A DNA stretch of 64,000 bases from DASQZK01 sp963763215 (GCA_963763215.1 CAVXNX010000031.1:248001-312000), one strand, 5' to 3'; positions 47,943-58,534 are shown, counted from the first letter of the stretch. Program-made: numbers and translations. Notes: a model not told the origin generated them from the letters alone.

Positions 47943-47981
47943 GAATTAATGAATGACCCGTAAAAATTAACAAGCTATTGA

Positions 47982-48056
47982 AAGACCATCGCAAAGATAT
48001 TTTGGATTTTCCTGATAGGATTTGGCGGTTTCTGCGTATTGGCCTGGTTTTTTTAG
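47982..48056 (+). CDS. Possible further membrane peptide without a clear start
   Basis: An open stretch of 24 codons after a TGA reads KTIAKIFWIFLIGFGGFCVLA and ends at TAG 48054-48056. It is a convincing hydrophobic helix but has no start codon in frame; a lost ATG/TTG (ATTGAAAG upstream) would fix it. It could be noise. Confidence 0.25.
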   Translation, partial: KTIAKIFWIFLIGFGGFCVLAWFF

Positions 48057-48074
48057 CATTCAATAAAATAAAAA

Positions 48075-49775
48075 ATGAATACAGAAATATGTGGAGTGAT
48101 TTTTATGTATGCCCTTGTTTTAGCCCTGGCCATACCACTCGGACGATATATCGGAAAGGTTTTCACCTATCAACATACATGGCCCGATAAATTGTTTAAC
48201 CCGGTTGATAACCTGTTTTATAAACTGGGCGGGGTTATCCCGGAAAAAGAAATGAACTGGAAACAGCATTTGGTTGCCTTATTGACCATTAACCTTGTCT
48301 GGTTCCTGGTTTCCATGTTCACGTTAATGAACATGAGTTGGTTGCCGCTCAACCCTGACGGGAATCCTTCCATGAGCGCTGACCTGGCATTTAATACCTC
48401 AGTAAGTTTTGTGACCAATACCAACCTTCAGCATTATTCCGGAGAAACCAGCCTTTCATATTTAGGGCAATTGATTCTCATGTTGTGGCAGTTTATCAGT
48501 GCCGGAACAGGCATTGCTATTTGTGCAGTGGTTTTTCTTGCCATGAAAGAAAGGACAACCGAAAAATTAGGCAACTATTACAGCTTCTTTGTAAGAAGCT
48601 GCACCCGGATTCTTTTACCACTGGCAGTTATCGGAGGAACTGTTTTGGTGTTCAATGGTTCGGCCATGACTTTTAAAGGTAAGGATACAATATCCACGCT
48701 CGAAGGCGCTACTCAGGAAATAAGCCGGGGACCGGCAGCCGCATTCGTGAGCATTAAACAATTGGGGACAAACGGCGGGGGATTTTATGGCTCCAATTCA
48801 ACCAACCCAATGGAAAACCCCAATTACCTCACCAACATCGTTGAAACGGTAAGTATCTTTTTAATACCCATTGCCATGATTTTTGCTTTTGGTTTTGTTA
48901 TCCGCAGAAAAAAACTGGCATGGGTCATTTACGGCGTTATGACTGCAGGTTTTCTCATGCTGGTAATTCCTTCCATTATCAGTGAAATGCACGGTAATCC
49001 TGCCATTGCCCGAATGGGGATTCAGCAAAACCTGGGCAGCATGGAAGGCAAAGAAGTGCGCTTTGGTCCCGCAGCATCGGCTTATTGGGCGGTGAATACG
49101 ACCTGCACCAGTAATGGTTCGGTAAATGCCATGCATGACAGCATGACTCCGTTGACAGGGATGGCCGCTCTTTTGGGCATGATGGTCAATAGCTTTTATG
49201 GCGGAGTGGGAGTCGGCTTTTTAAATTTTTACATTTTTATCATCATCGCGGTATTTATCTCCGGGCTAATGGTTGGCCGCACGCCCGAATTCCTGGGCAA
49301 GAAAATTGAGGCAAAAGAAGTGAAAATTGCGATGATTATAGCCCTGTTACACCCCTTATTTATTCTTGCCGGAACAGCTATTGCGAGTGACGTGTATGCC
49401 CATAATCCAGCTGAATATGCCGGATGGCTAAATAATCCAGGTTTTCACGGCTTCAGCGAGATGCTTTACGAATTCAGCTCGGCTTCGGCAAATAACGGCA
49501 GTGGCTTTGAAGGATTGGGCGACAATACCATTTTCTGGAATGTTTCCACCGGTCTGGTTATGTTGCTGGCACGGTATTTACCTATTATCGGTCCCGTGGC
49601 CATTGCTGGTATCCTGGCAGCTAAAAAATACATTCCGGGGAGTGCAGGAACATTAAACATCGAAACGGGCACATTCGGCCTGATGATTTTTGCTGTCATA
49701 TTTATTGTTGTTGCCCTTTCGTTTTTTCCGGCGCTTGCACTTGGCCAGCTTGCCGAATATTTCACATTGTATTAG
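48075..49775 (+). CDS. kdpA: Potassium-transporting ATPase potassium-binding subunit
   Basis: 566 residues, intact, about ten membrane helices. Four selectivity-filter loops are recognisable: TNTNLQHYSGE, GTNGGGFYGSNSTNP, TTCTSNGSVNAM and NNGSGFEGL. KdpA is the channel-like subunit that binds and passes potassium in the high-affinity KdpFABC pump of the inner membrane. ATG at 48075 agrees with the family start. Confidence 0.95.
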   Translation: MNTEICGVIFMYALVLALAIPLGRYIGKVFTYQHTWPDKLFNPVDNLFYKLGGVIPEKEMNWKQHLVALLTINLVWFLVSMFTLMNMSWLPLNPDGNPSMSADLAFNTSVSFVTNTNLQHYSGETSLSYLGQLILMLWQFISAGTGIAICAVVFLAMKERTTEKLGNYYSFFVRSCTRILLPLAVIGGTVLVFNGSAMTFKGKDTISTLEGATQEISRGPAAAFVSIKQLGTNGGGFYGSNSTNPMENPNYLTNIVETVSIFLIPIAMIFAFGFVIRRKKLAWVIYGVMTAGFLMLVIPSIISEMHGNPAIARMGIQQNLGSMEGKEVRFGPAASAYWAVNTTCTSNGSVNAMHDSMTPLTGMAALLGMMVNSFYGGVGVGFLNFYIFIIIAVFISGLMVGRTPEFLGKKIEAKEVKIAMIIALLHPLFILAGTAIASDVYAHNPAEYAGWLNNPGFHGFSEMLYEFSSASANNGSGFEGLGDNTIFWNVSTGLVMLLARYLPIIGPVAIAGILAAKKYIPGSAGTLNIETGTFGLMIFAVIFIVVALSFFPALALGQLAEYFTLY

Positions 49776-49778
49776 ATA

Positions 49779-49900
49779 GTGCTTGCAAGAAAACGCCAAT
49801 AGCTGCGTTATGCTCGACTTCAAAACAGTCATTTACGAATAGTAAACTCCTGTTTTTCAGTCATCGCAAGCCTTGCTCTTGACGTTTTCTTATCAAGCAC
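49779..49900. repeat. 122-bp imperfect palindrome between kdpA and kdpB
   Basis: Arms GTGCTTGCAAGAAAACGCC (49779-49797) and GACGTTTTCTTATCAAGCAC (49881-49900) are inverted copies. The centre has a nested hairpin, AAACAG/CTGTTT around TTTAC-gaata-GTAAA. The unit looks like a miniature inverted-repeat or REP-like element, and fills the unusually long kdpA-kdpB gap. Confidence 0.7.
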
Positions 49901-49958
49901 GGCTAAAAAACATGAGTTTTCTTTCTGACACTAGATATAAAAAAATAAGCCTTAAGAA

Positions 49959-51971
49959 ATGAAATCACGCGATACATCCTTGTTTCAAAAGGAACTGGTT
50001 CAGGAAGCCTTCAGGGAATCCTTTCTAAAACTCGACCCTCGGAAAATGCTTCATAACCCGGTCATGTTTACCGTTGAGATAGGCACACTGGTCATGTTGG
50101 TTGTAACCTTATCAACACTTGCAGGCAACAACACACAGGGAAGCTTCGGTTACAACCTGGCTGTCTTTTTGATCCTTCTGTTGACCTTGCTGTTTGCCAA
50201 TTTTGCCGAAGGGATAGCAGAGGCAAGGGGCAAAGCCCAGGCAAACAGCCTGCGTAAAACGAGGAAAGAAACACCGGCAAAGCTGGAAAACGGCAAAATA
50301 ATTTCATCTTCCGAACTTAAAAAAGGTGATGTTTTTTTCTGCGAAGCAGGAGACATTATCCCAACCGACGGTGAAATAATCGAAGGATTGGCATCTATTG
50401 ACGAAAGCGCCATTACCGGCGAAAGCGCACCCGTGATCCGTGAAGCTGGTGGGGACAGAAGTTCGGTAACCGGAGGAACAAAAGTATTGTCAGACAGGAT
50501 TAAGGTTGAGGTTACTGCACAACCCGGAGAAAGCTTTTTGGATAAAATGATTGCCCTGGTTGAAGGGGCTTCCCGTCAAAAAACACCCAACGAAATTGCA
50601 CTTACCATATTACTGGCAGGGTTTACACTTGTATTTATTATCGTGACGGTTACGTTAAAGCCTTTTGCAGATTATGCCAATACAACCATAACCGTTTCGG
50701 CATTCATCGCATTATTTGTTTGCCTTATCCCGACAACCATCGGCGGTTTGCTTTCGGCAATAGGTATTGCAGGAATGGACAGGGCATTGCGCGCAAAGGT
50801 GATTACAAAGTCAGGCAAAGCTGTAGAAACGGCCGGAGATATTGATGTATTGCTCCTGGATAAAACCGGAACAATAACCATTGGCAACCGGAAAGCCACA
50901 CATTTTCATGCAGTTAATGGCACGGATAGCCAACATTTGATGCAACTGGCAACACTCAGCTCAATTGCAGATGAAACACCCGAAGGAAAATCGATTGTTG
51001 AATTGGCCGGAATTGACACTGGCCGTTTTAAACTGGAAAATCCAAGATACATCAAATTCACGGCGCAAACGCGTTGTTCAGGAATAGAGTTCGGAAATAC
51101 CAGTATCCGGAAAGGAGCTTATGATGCCATAAAAAGTATTGTTGAAAACGCAGGTCATAAGCTGCCGGCAGAACTGAAAGATATCGTAACAAAAATATCG
51201 TCGGATGGTGGCACTCCGCTGGTGGTTATTGAAAACAATGAAGCACGGGGGGTTATTGAATTACAGGACGTCATAAAAACCGGCATTCGCGAACGTTTCG
51301 AACGGTTGCGAAAAATGGGTGTGAAAACAGTCATGGTTACAGGCGACAACCCGCTTACGGCAAAATATATCGCCGAAAAAGCAGGCGTGGATGACTTTAT
51401 TGCTGAAGCGAAACCCGAAGATAAGATGGGTTATATTAAAAAAGAGCAGGCCGAAGGACGGCTGGTGGCGATGATGGGCGACGGTACAAACGACGCGCCC
51501 GCCCTTGCCCAGGCAGATGTGGGCGTTGCCATGAACAGCGGTACGCAGGCAGCAAAGGAAGCCGGCAATATGGTTGACTTGGACAACGATCCTACCAAAT
51601 TGATTGAAATTGTGGAAATCGGCAAGCAACTTTTGATGACCAGGGGAGCGTTAACGACTTTCAGCATTGCAAACGACGTGGCTAAATATTTTGCGATTAT
51701 CCCGGCCTTGTTTATTGCAGCCATTCCGGCATTACAGGGTTTGAACATTATGCACCTGACCAGCCCGGCAAGCGCTATCCTGTCGGCAGTCATCTTTAAT
51801 GCCATCATCATACCGCTGCTCATTCCGCTGGCCCTGAAAGGGGTCGAATATAAGCCCATCGGGGCAAGCGCTTTGCTTCGCAGGAACTTATTTATTTATG
51901 GTCTGGGGGGAATTATCGTCCCCTTTATCGGGATTAAATTAATTGACTTAGTTGTTTCAACTCTTCTGTAA
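49959..51971 (+). CDS. kdpB: Potassium-transporting ATPase ATP-binding subunit
   Basis: 670 residues, intact P-type ATPase. Phosphorylation site LLDKTGT, actuator-domain TGESAP, and hinge GDGTNDAPALAQADVGVAMNS are all present; seven or so membrane helices. Hydrolyses ATP to power KdpA. The start at 49959 follows a 183-base gap that contains the palindromic element. Confidence 0.95.
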   Translation: MKSRDTSLFQKELVQEAFRESFLKLDPRKMLHNPVMFTVEIGTLVMLVVTLSTLAGNNTQGSFGYNLAVFLILLLTLLFANFAEGIAEARGKAQANSLRKTRKETPAKLENGKIISSSELKKGDVFFCEAGDIIPTDGEIIEGLASIDESAITGESAPVIREAGGDRSSVTGGTKVLSDRIKVEVTAQPGESFLDKMIALVEGASRQKTPNEIALTILLAGFTLVFIIVTVTLKPFADYANTTITVSAFIALFVCLIPTTIGGLLSAIGIAGMDRALRAKVITKSGKAVETAGDIDVLLLDKTGTITIGNRKATHFHAVNGTDSQHLMQLATLSSIADETPEGKSIVELAGIDTGRFKLENPRYIKFTAQTRCSGIEFGNTSIRKGAYDAIKSIVENAGHKLPAELKDIVTKISSDGGTPLVVIENNEARGVIELQDVIKTGIRERFERLRKMGVKTVMVTGDNPLTAKYIAEKAGVDDFIAEAKPEDKMGYIKKEQAEGRLVAMMGDGTNDAPALAQADVGVAMNSGTQAAKEAGNMVDLDNDPTKLIEIVEIGKQLLMTRGALTTFSIANDVAKYFAIIPALFIAAIPALQGLNIMHLTSPASAILSAVIFNAIIIPLLIPLALKGVEYKPIGASALLRRNLFIYGLGGIIVPFIGIKLIDLVVSTLL

Positions 51972-51982
51972 ATTTCAATGTG

Positions 51983-52549
51983 ATGAAAAGGAATATAATA
52001 CCCGCAATAAGGCTTACCCTCGTCAGTATGGTTTTCTTCATGGGCATTTACACCCTGATAATGCTCGGAATTGCCCGGTTCGCACCTAATCATGGTAGAG
52101 GTTTAACGATTATGCAGGATGGTAAAACCTACTATCTAAATGTAGGACAGTCTTTTTCACAGGATAAATATTTCTGGTCCAGACCATCGGCCGTAGATTA
52201 CAATGCCGCAGGTTCGGGCGGCAGCAATAAAGGCCCGTCTAACCCTGAATACCTTGCCCAAATACAGGCACGCATTGATACTTTTCTGGTTCATAATCCG
52301 GGAATCCGTAAATCAGAAATCCCGTCTGACCTTGTAACCGCCAGCGGCAGCGGGTTGGACCCGCATGTTTCGGTGCAGGCAGCCCTGGTCCAGGTTAAAA
52401 GGATTGCTAAAATCCGTAAGCTTCCAGAGAATACGTTGCTCCGGTTAGTTCAGAAGAATACCGAAAAGCCTTTACTAGGTCTTTTTGGGACTGAACGAAT
52501 TAATGTACTTACATTAAATCTTGATTTAGACAACCTCTCGATCAATTAA
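51983..52549 (+). CDS. kdpC: Potassium-transporting ATPase KdpC subunit
   Basis: 188 residues, intact. One N-terminal helix (IRLTLVSMVFFMGIYTLIMLGIA), then the periplasmic domain with WSRPSAVDYNAAGSGGSN, GLDPHVSVQAALVQVKRIA and the tail VLTLNLDLD. KdpC helps hold nucleotide in KdpB and completes the pump. Start ATG 51983, 11 bases after kdpB. Confidence 0.93.
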   Translation: MKRNIIPAIRLTLVSMVFFMGIYTLIMLGIARFAPNHGRGLTIMQDGKTYYLNVGQSFSQDKYFWSRPSAVDYNAAGSGGSNKGPSNPEYLAQIQARIDTFLVHNPGIRKSEIPSDLVTASGSGLDPHVSVQAALVQVKRIAKIRKLPENTLLRLVQKNTEKPLLGLFGTERINVLTLNLDLDNLSIN

Positions 52550-52552
52550 GCA

Positions 52553-52830
52553 ATGCAAAAAGCATATTTTACCTGGTTAATACCCTCAATAGTTTTCATA
52601 GGAATACTAATCCCTTCTCAGAAATGAAAAGTACAGGAAAAAGATATCGATTCTCCTCTTTCGGTAAATATCGACTTTCACGGCAGTCAGGCCCTTCGGT
52701 TCAAGCTTCGGTATCGTGGCAACTTCATGGACTTATATTGGGAGCCGGGATTTCTCAGGATTTTGCAGGAACATATGGTGAGGCAGATCTTTATGTCACT
52801 TGAAAAATGCCACATAGCCAATACTTTATC
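52553..52830 (+). pseudogene. Remnant of a membrane or barrel protein
   Basis: After kdpC, fragments of coding sequence appear in several frames: MQKAYFTWLIPSIVFIGILIPS (a signal-like start) and SWQLHGLILGAGIS with FAGTYGEADLYV (a barrel-like strand pattern). In other Bacteroidota I recall a porin between kdpC and kdpD, which this may once have been. Weak evidence; the 319-base stretch holds no intact gene. Confidence 0.35.
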
Positions 52831-52868
52831 TGTTGTAATTATTTTAAATTTGTTTAAATTCTCTGTGG

Positions 52869-53987
52869 ATGATAGAAAAAGAGCAAAATGTTCAGCATTT
52901 TCTCGACCTGATAAAAAAATCACGGAAGGGTAAGTTCAAAATCTACATCGGAATGAGTGCCGGTGTGGGGAAAACCTACCGTATGTTGCAGGAAGCACAA
53001 ATTTTACTTCGCAACGGCATTGATGTGAAACTTGGGTACATCGAAACCCACGGACGTGAGGATGTTGAAAAACAACTTAGTGGTTTGCCGGTAATCCCCC
53101 GCAGGAAGATTTTCTACAAAAGCAGGGAACTGGAAGAAATGGATCTGCAGGCCATCATTAATTTAAGGCCCGAAGTCGTGGTTATTGACGAACTGGCGCA
53201 TACCAATATCCCCGGAAGCAAAACGAAAAACGCTGGCAGGATGTCCTTGAAGTTATTTCGGCAGGCATTAATGTGATTAGCGCCATTAATATACAGCATA
53301 TTGAAGGTTTGAATGAAGATGTAAAGAAAATAACCGGAATAGAAACAAGGGAACGATCCCTGATATGGTGCTGAATCAGGCCGACGAAGTGGTAAATATT
53401 GATTTCCCTGCCGATGAGCTTATAACCCGGCTCAAAGAAGGTAAAATTTATACCAAAGACAAGATTGAAACTGCTTTGGACCACTATTTCAAAGCAGAAA
53501 ATCTATTGCAGTTAAGGCAATTGGCGCTTAAAGAAGTGGCGTCACAGGTAGAACGAAAAGTGGAAAGGGAAATTCCTAAAACGTCCTCAGCAGCCTAACA
53601 GGACATGGCGTGTATCAGCACGAACGAAAAGACCGCCCAGACAGTTATTCGTAGAACTGCCCGCTTAGCCAATGTCTATGTTAGCAAATCGTATGTACTG
53701 TACGTTCAGACTTCTAAAGGAAGTACTGATAAATTGCCCTTGACAAACAAAGGCACCTTATAAATAATTTTAGACTGGCTACGGAGATCGGCGCTAAAAT
53801 AATCAGAGTAAGCAGTAATAGAGTCGCTAAATCCATTATTGAGCAGGCGGTTGAACGTAAAAATTCGACCATATGTATCGGCAGACCACGCTTTAGCCTT
53901 TTAGAGCTGATCCTGGCAAAACAAATATTTTTAACGACTTGCTTAAGACTATCTTCAAATAAGATTGACATTGCAGTACTTTCATAA
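52869..53987 (+). pseudogene. kdpD: KdpD sensor domain protein, decayed
   Basis: The N-terminal 120 residues are KdpD-like: Walker A GMSAGVGKTYRML, YIETHGRED and VIDELAHTN. Continuing fragments in other frames are QDVLEVISAGINVISAINIQHIEG, IPDMVLNQADEVVNIDFPADEL, a universal-stress-like part (RLATEIGAKI, RVSSNRVAKSIIEQAVER) and the end KIDIAVLS. At least four frame breaks. Bacteroidota often encode this sensor half separately from the kinase. In working form it would sense potassium need and act with the kinase that follows. Confidence 0.8.
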
Positions 53988-55712
53988 ATGAAAATTAAGA
54001 CGAAACTGATTTTAGGCCTCGGCTCGCTTTTCGGATTGATAATCATCCTGAGCATATCGGGTATTTTTAAAATCCATTTCCTGTCAAAAGCCACGGAAAA
54101 TATTATTGTCGACAATTACAGAACGCTCGAATATACAATGGAGATGTTTAAATCACTGGACAAGATTCAGGAACACGATAAAATAGATACTTTTACAAAT
54201 AACCTCACCAAACAACAAATAACATACTGAAATAGGAGAATCTGAACTTACAGACAGCCTTGCAGCGCATTTCAGGAGATCAAACGGTAACACACTTCGG
54301 ACTCCATTGCTCCTTTTCAAATTAGAAACGATTTGAACCGCATTATGAAACTGAATATGTCGGCTATTCAGGAAAAAAGCACCTTAGCGCAAGAGAAGGC
54401 AAAAGACGCCATTTTCTGGATTGTGTTTACGGGAATACTTTGTTTTGTTATCGCGCTTGTACTGTTCCTGAGTTTACCCGGGAATATTGCCAATCCTATC
54501 AGTGAGCTGACAGAAAGCATCCAACAGATAGCCGCAAAAAATTACTCACAGAGGGTTCATCTCGATAAACAAAATGAGTTTGAATAATTGGCAAAGGCAT
54601 TCAACACAATGGCGGAAGAACTTGAAGAATACAATAGAAGCAATGTTACCAGGTTAATGATGGCCATTAAAAGAATGGAAGCCCTGATAGAAATAATGAA
54701 TGCCGGTCATTGGCCTGGATGAGAGCAAGATAATCATCTTTGCAAATGACGAAGCCAGGAAAATCACTGGATTGGGGAAAGGGCAGCTCGTTGGCAAAAA
54801 TGCTGAGGTTCTTGCTGTTACAAACGATTTGATACGTGAATTGTTGCAGGAACTTTTCGGAACACATCTAAAAGACAGAGAAGAACCTTTAAAAAATATT
54901 TGCCGATGGGAAAGAAAGTTATTTTGAAAGAGAAATTTTAAATATTACGTTGGAGCCCAATGGGCCACAAGATAAAAAACTCATCAGTCATGTAATCCTC
55001 TTGCGAAATGTCACATCATATAAGGAGCTCGATTTTGCCAAAACAAATTTCATAGCAACCGTTTCTCACGAATTTAAAACTCCCATATCGTCCATTAAAA
55101 TGAGCCTCCAATTATTGGAGAATGAACAAATTGGCCTGTTGAACGATGAACAAGAGAATTTGGTGAGCAGCATTAAAGATGATGCTGACAGATTATTAGG
55201 TATTACCGCCGAATTACTGAACATGACACAGGTGGAGAGCGGGAATATTCAACTAAACATTATGCCCGCCAACCCGAAAGATATTTTGAGTTACGCTGTC
55301 AAGGCCAATAAAGTACAGGCAGAACAAAAAAAGGTGTCATTTGAAATAGAAAGTCCTAAGGAGTTGCCAAAAGTACTCGCCGACAGGGAAAAAACCGCAT
55401 GGGTACTTACCAATCTTATTTCAAACGCAATACGTTACTCCTATGATAATTCCAAAATCTTTTTGTCGATAGAAAGCATAGGTCAGGTTATAAAAATCTC
55501 TGTAAAAGATACCTGCAGAGGGCATCGTCTTCGGGAGATAAAAGGAGAAAAGATTCGACCGCTATTTTCGTATACCCGGTTCAAAGAAGGAAGGAACGGG
55601 ATTAGGTCTTGCGATCAGCAAAGAATTTATAGAGGCCCAGGGCGGGCAAATTAGCGTTGAAAGTGATTTTGGCGCAGGGAGCACGTTTACAGTAACATTG
55701 AACTGTATATAG
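53988..55712 (+). pseudogene. Membrane histidine kinase with HAMP and PAS, decayed
   Basis: Pieces in order: membrane helix LILGLGSLFGLIIILSISGIF; a second helix with IVFTGILCFVIALVLFLSLPG; HAMP (NPISELTESIQQIAAKNY); PAS-like KIIIFANDEARKITGLGKGQLVGKNAEV; HisKA with the phospho-histidine SHEFKTPISSIKMSLQLL; and ATPase parts NLISNAIRYSYDNSKIF, then GTGLGLAISKEF. An in-frame TAA at 54585-54587 (EFE-stop-LAKAFN) plus several frameshifts break it. Starts one base after kdpD. It is the likely partner of the sigma54 regulator. Confidence 0.8.
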
Positions 55713-56422
55713 CTGATGCATTTTTAAGCACATTGCAAGAACTACCCATGCCAATGATGGAACCAAAGCTTGGTCAAAGAGCTTGCAAATCCTAAGCACC
55801 CGGAGAAATGGGTTTAAAAAATTTACCGACATGAAGTTTTCGCCTGAATAAGCCAAAAGGCTTTTCAAATTGTTTCCGGCATCTTTGTTCTTTGAATTTT
55901 CCGTATCTTGCAGGCGCCAAAAAGTTACCACCTCCTCCGTGAATTATATATGGCAATTTGTCTAACCTGTTGTAAATATGTGTTTTTCGCCAGTGCCCGG
56001 TTAAGAATTCTATGATACAAATTGGTTCTCACCGGACAGGTTTTTGATGAAATTACCATCGTTAAAAAATTCTTTGACAGGGGTCTTCTCAAACCGTGTG
56101 AGCCACAATGCTTGAGCCAAGTGCAGGGACGAATGGCACGAGCCTTTGGGGATGTTGGACGAAAATAAATTTTCAAATCGTAAAATTTTTTAATCACCGT
56201 ATAACGCTATATATTAATAACTTATAAGTTTTAGATTAACTCTTAACGGACAGCAGCAATATACTTTTTTAAAGTATTGATTCCCTGATGATCCTGGCTG
56301 GCATAGAGAAACGATCATGTGAGGTTTCTTAAGTTTTTGGGGCAGGTTTGAAATATATCCATTGCTTCTCATATTGATGCCGTCATTTTAGAAATACGAT
56401 TAAAATAACCTAAAACAGAGGA
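55713..56422. other. Gene-free stretch between the kinase and trkH
   Basis: 710 bases with no credible gene. It has a 17-bp match to the kdp promoter region (ACCAAAGCTTGGTCAAA at 55762-55778) and becomes very AT-rich around 56200-56260. Small frames on either strand show no family I recognise. Confidence 0.5.
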
Positions 56423-57992
56423 ATGGTAGGGATGAAGCATTCAACTTACAAAATTGTACTGAAACAGGCAGGTAGCTTAATGATATTGTTGGGCATTATT
56501 GAAACAGTACCCTCGCTTGTTTCAATAATTTATAGAGAATGGTATTCGGCCGGTGGGTTTTTATTATCGGGATTACTTACAATTTGTTTCGGGTATATCA
56601 TCCATAAAGCATTTCGTCAGGTCGAAGAACCCCAGTTCAATCAGGCACTCATCATTGCGGCTTCTGTTTGGCTTGCGCTCACGTTCATGGGGGGCTTACC
56701 TTTTTACATCATTGCAAATATGACACCGGTGGCAGTCATGAACAAATTCATTCCTGCCGGTTCAGAGTATACATTCTCGAGTTTAATATACTTCAAAAAT
56801 CCTTTACATTGTTTTTTTGAAAGCATGAGTGCATATACAACAACAGGCCTTTCAATGGCGATTCACGAACCTTCGGTCGGGAAAGGTGTTCTTTTTTATC
56901 GTCGTTTTGCACAATGGGTTGGCGGTGCGGGATTTATCATCATGGTACTGGCTGTATTTAAACAACATTCGGGTAGAAGTGCAATGTTACTGCTGGGGCA
57001 AACTTTGATAAAGTTAAGGCCAAAGGTAATTGACACTTCCAGGGTTATATGGAAAGCTTATTTGTTCGCAACAATTTTTTCAGCTGTTTATTTAATTATT
57101 GGGACGCATATTATCTTACCCAACTACCCTTTAGGTGAAAATATTTTTGATTCCATTAACCATGCCATGGCAGGTCAGTCAACTGGCGGTTTTAGCACAC
57201 TTGACGACAGCATTGCTTCTTATAATTCTGCAGCCATGGATATGCTTTATTTGTTACCCATGATATTAGGAACATTCTCGCTTCCATTTTTTTATAAAAT
57301 AATATATAAAAGAAAGTTTAGTGAGATTTGGAAAGATATTCAAACCCGTTCGTTAATTATAGCCTTCATCGTTGGATGCATTGTCCAGTCTATTTCTTTT
57401 TTACGTGTAAACATTGTTCCTAATCCAATAAGGGAAGGAATATTCCAATTTATAAGTGGAATGTCAACCACAGGTTGGCAGACTTCCAATATTGGCGTAT
57501 GGGATTGGAAATCTACAGTATTATTGTTGTGGTGCGATGTTTGTTGGTGGTGCATCGGGGGCAACGGTGGGTGGCATAAAAATGATACGGGCATTAGTCA
57601 TCGTAAAAGGTTTCCGATGGCAAATAAATAAAACGTTTCTGTCTGAAAATACCGTAAAAATGATAAGGTTTAATGGGAAGTCATTGATTCCGGAGAAATG
57701 TATGAAGAATTCACTAAGGCTGACTATTGCAATTTTGTTTTTATTACTTATTATGTGTCGGCAATTGTTTCGAGCTATATTACGGGAAATCATTTCATTT
57801 TAATGATCCTTGTTTGAGTCTACTATAACACAAGCCACTGTAGTATTGTCATCTGGTATCACCTACCCAACAATGTCACCTTTTTTGGAGTTTATTTATA
57901 TTTTTCAGATGTGGGCAGGAAGGTTAGAAGTTATCCCGGTGTTAGCTTTAATAAGGGCAATATTTTGGGGAACAGACCCAAAAATTATTTAA
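56423..57992 (+). pseudogene. trkH: TrkH-family potassium uptake channel, decayed
   Basis: The first 370 residues are a clean TrkH: helices and selectivity-filter loops MSAYTTTGLSM, AGQSTGGFSTLDD and GMSTTGWQTSN. Around 57520-57535 the frame breaks; later fragments AMFVGGASGATVGGIKMIRALVIVKGF, KADYCNFVFITYYVSAIVSSYITG and SGITYPTMSPFLEFIYIFQMW give the rest in other frames to the TAA at 57990-57992. Three or more frameshifts. With kdp it formed a potassium acquisition block. Confidence 0.8.
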
Positions 57993-58444
57993 TGCACACG
58001 TCCAAGTTGATCAGGTGTGATTGCATCGACGCCCGAATATTCCATAATATTATTTGAATGATCAGGATTATTCCAGGCAGGTAGTGCACAAGGATTTATA
58101 CCATCAAGAGCAATGACCTCTGGAATTGTCGGTGTATTATCACAATAATCATCACAATAATTACAACAGTCACCTCCAGGCGTCAGGATTGTATGGTTAA
58201 GACTTAAATTATGACCAGATTCATGCATTAAACCCGCCGCATTGGCCCAATTTGACCAGTCTATTCCTAATTCTAAACAATTATTATAAAGGTTCCATTT
58301 ATTGCAAAATCTATCATATCTATTATAACTCATATTTGCCACTCCGTGGGACTGAATAGTACCATCAGATTGAAAATAAACATTAATAGCCTCACCAAGA
58401 TTCTCAGAATACTTACTTACAGGAGATTGATTGAACCAATACTT
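57989..58444 (-). pseudogene. Zinc metallopeptidase fragment, M43-like
   Basis: A 151-codon open stretch without a start (stop TAA immediately upstream at 58445-58447). It has the zinc motif HESGHNLSLNH, a cysteine-rich loop (CCNYCDDYCDN) and the ending NNIMEYSGVDAITPDQLGRVH, like the NYMDYS...TPGQ ends of pappalysin-type proteases. The N-terminal pro-region and signal are gone. It overlaps the trkH end by 4 bases and abuts the insertion sequences. Confidence 0.65.
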
Positions 58445-58534
58445 TTAACGTGGGTTAAAACCTTACCCAGCTAAGGGTAAAAAACGTTACCACAAAAATA
58501 TTATCAACTTTATGGGGTTTGAAAACAAAGACTC

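Noticed and set aside
55925..56197. 90-codon minus-strand frame after the kinase remnant
   Set aside because: No recognisable family or start context; basic and proline/cysteine-rich translation looks random.
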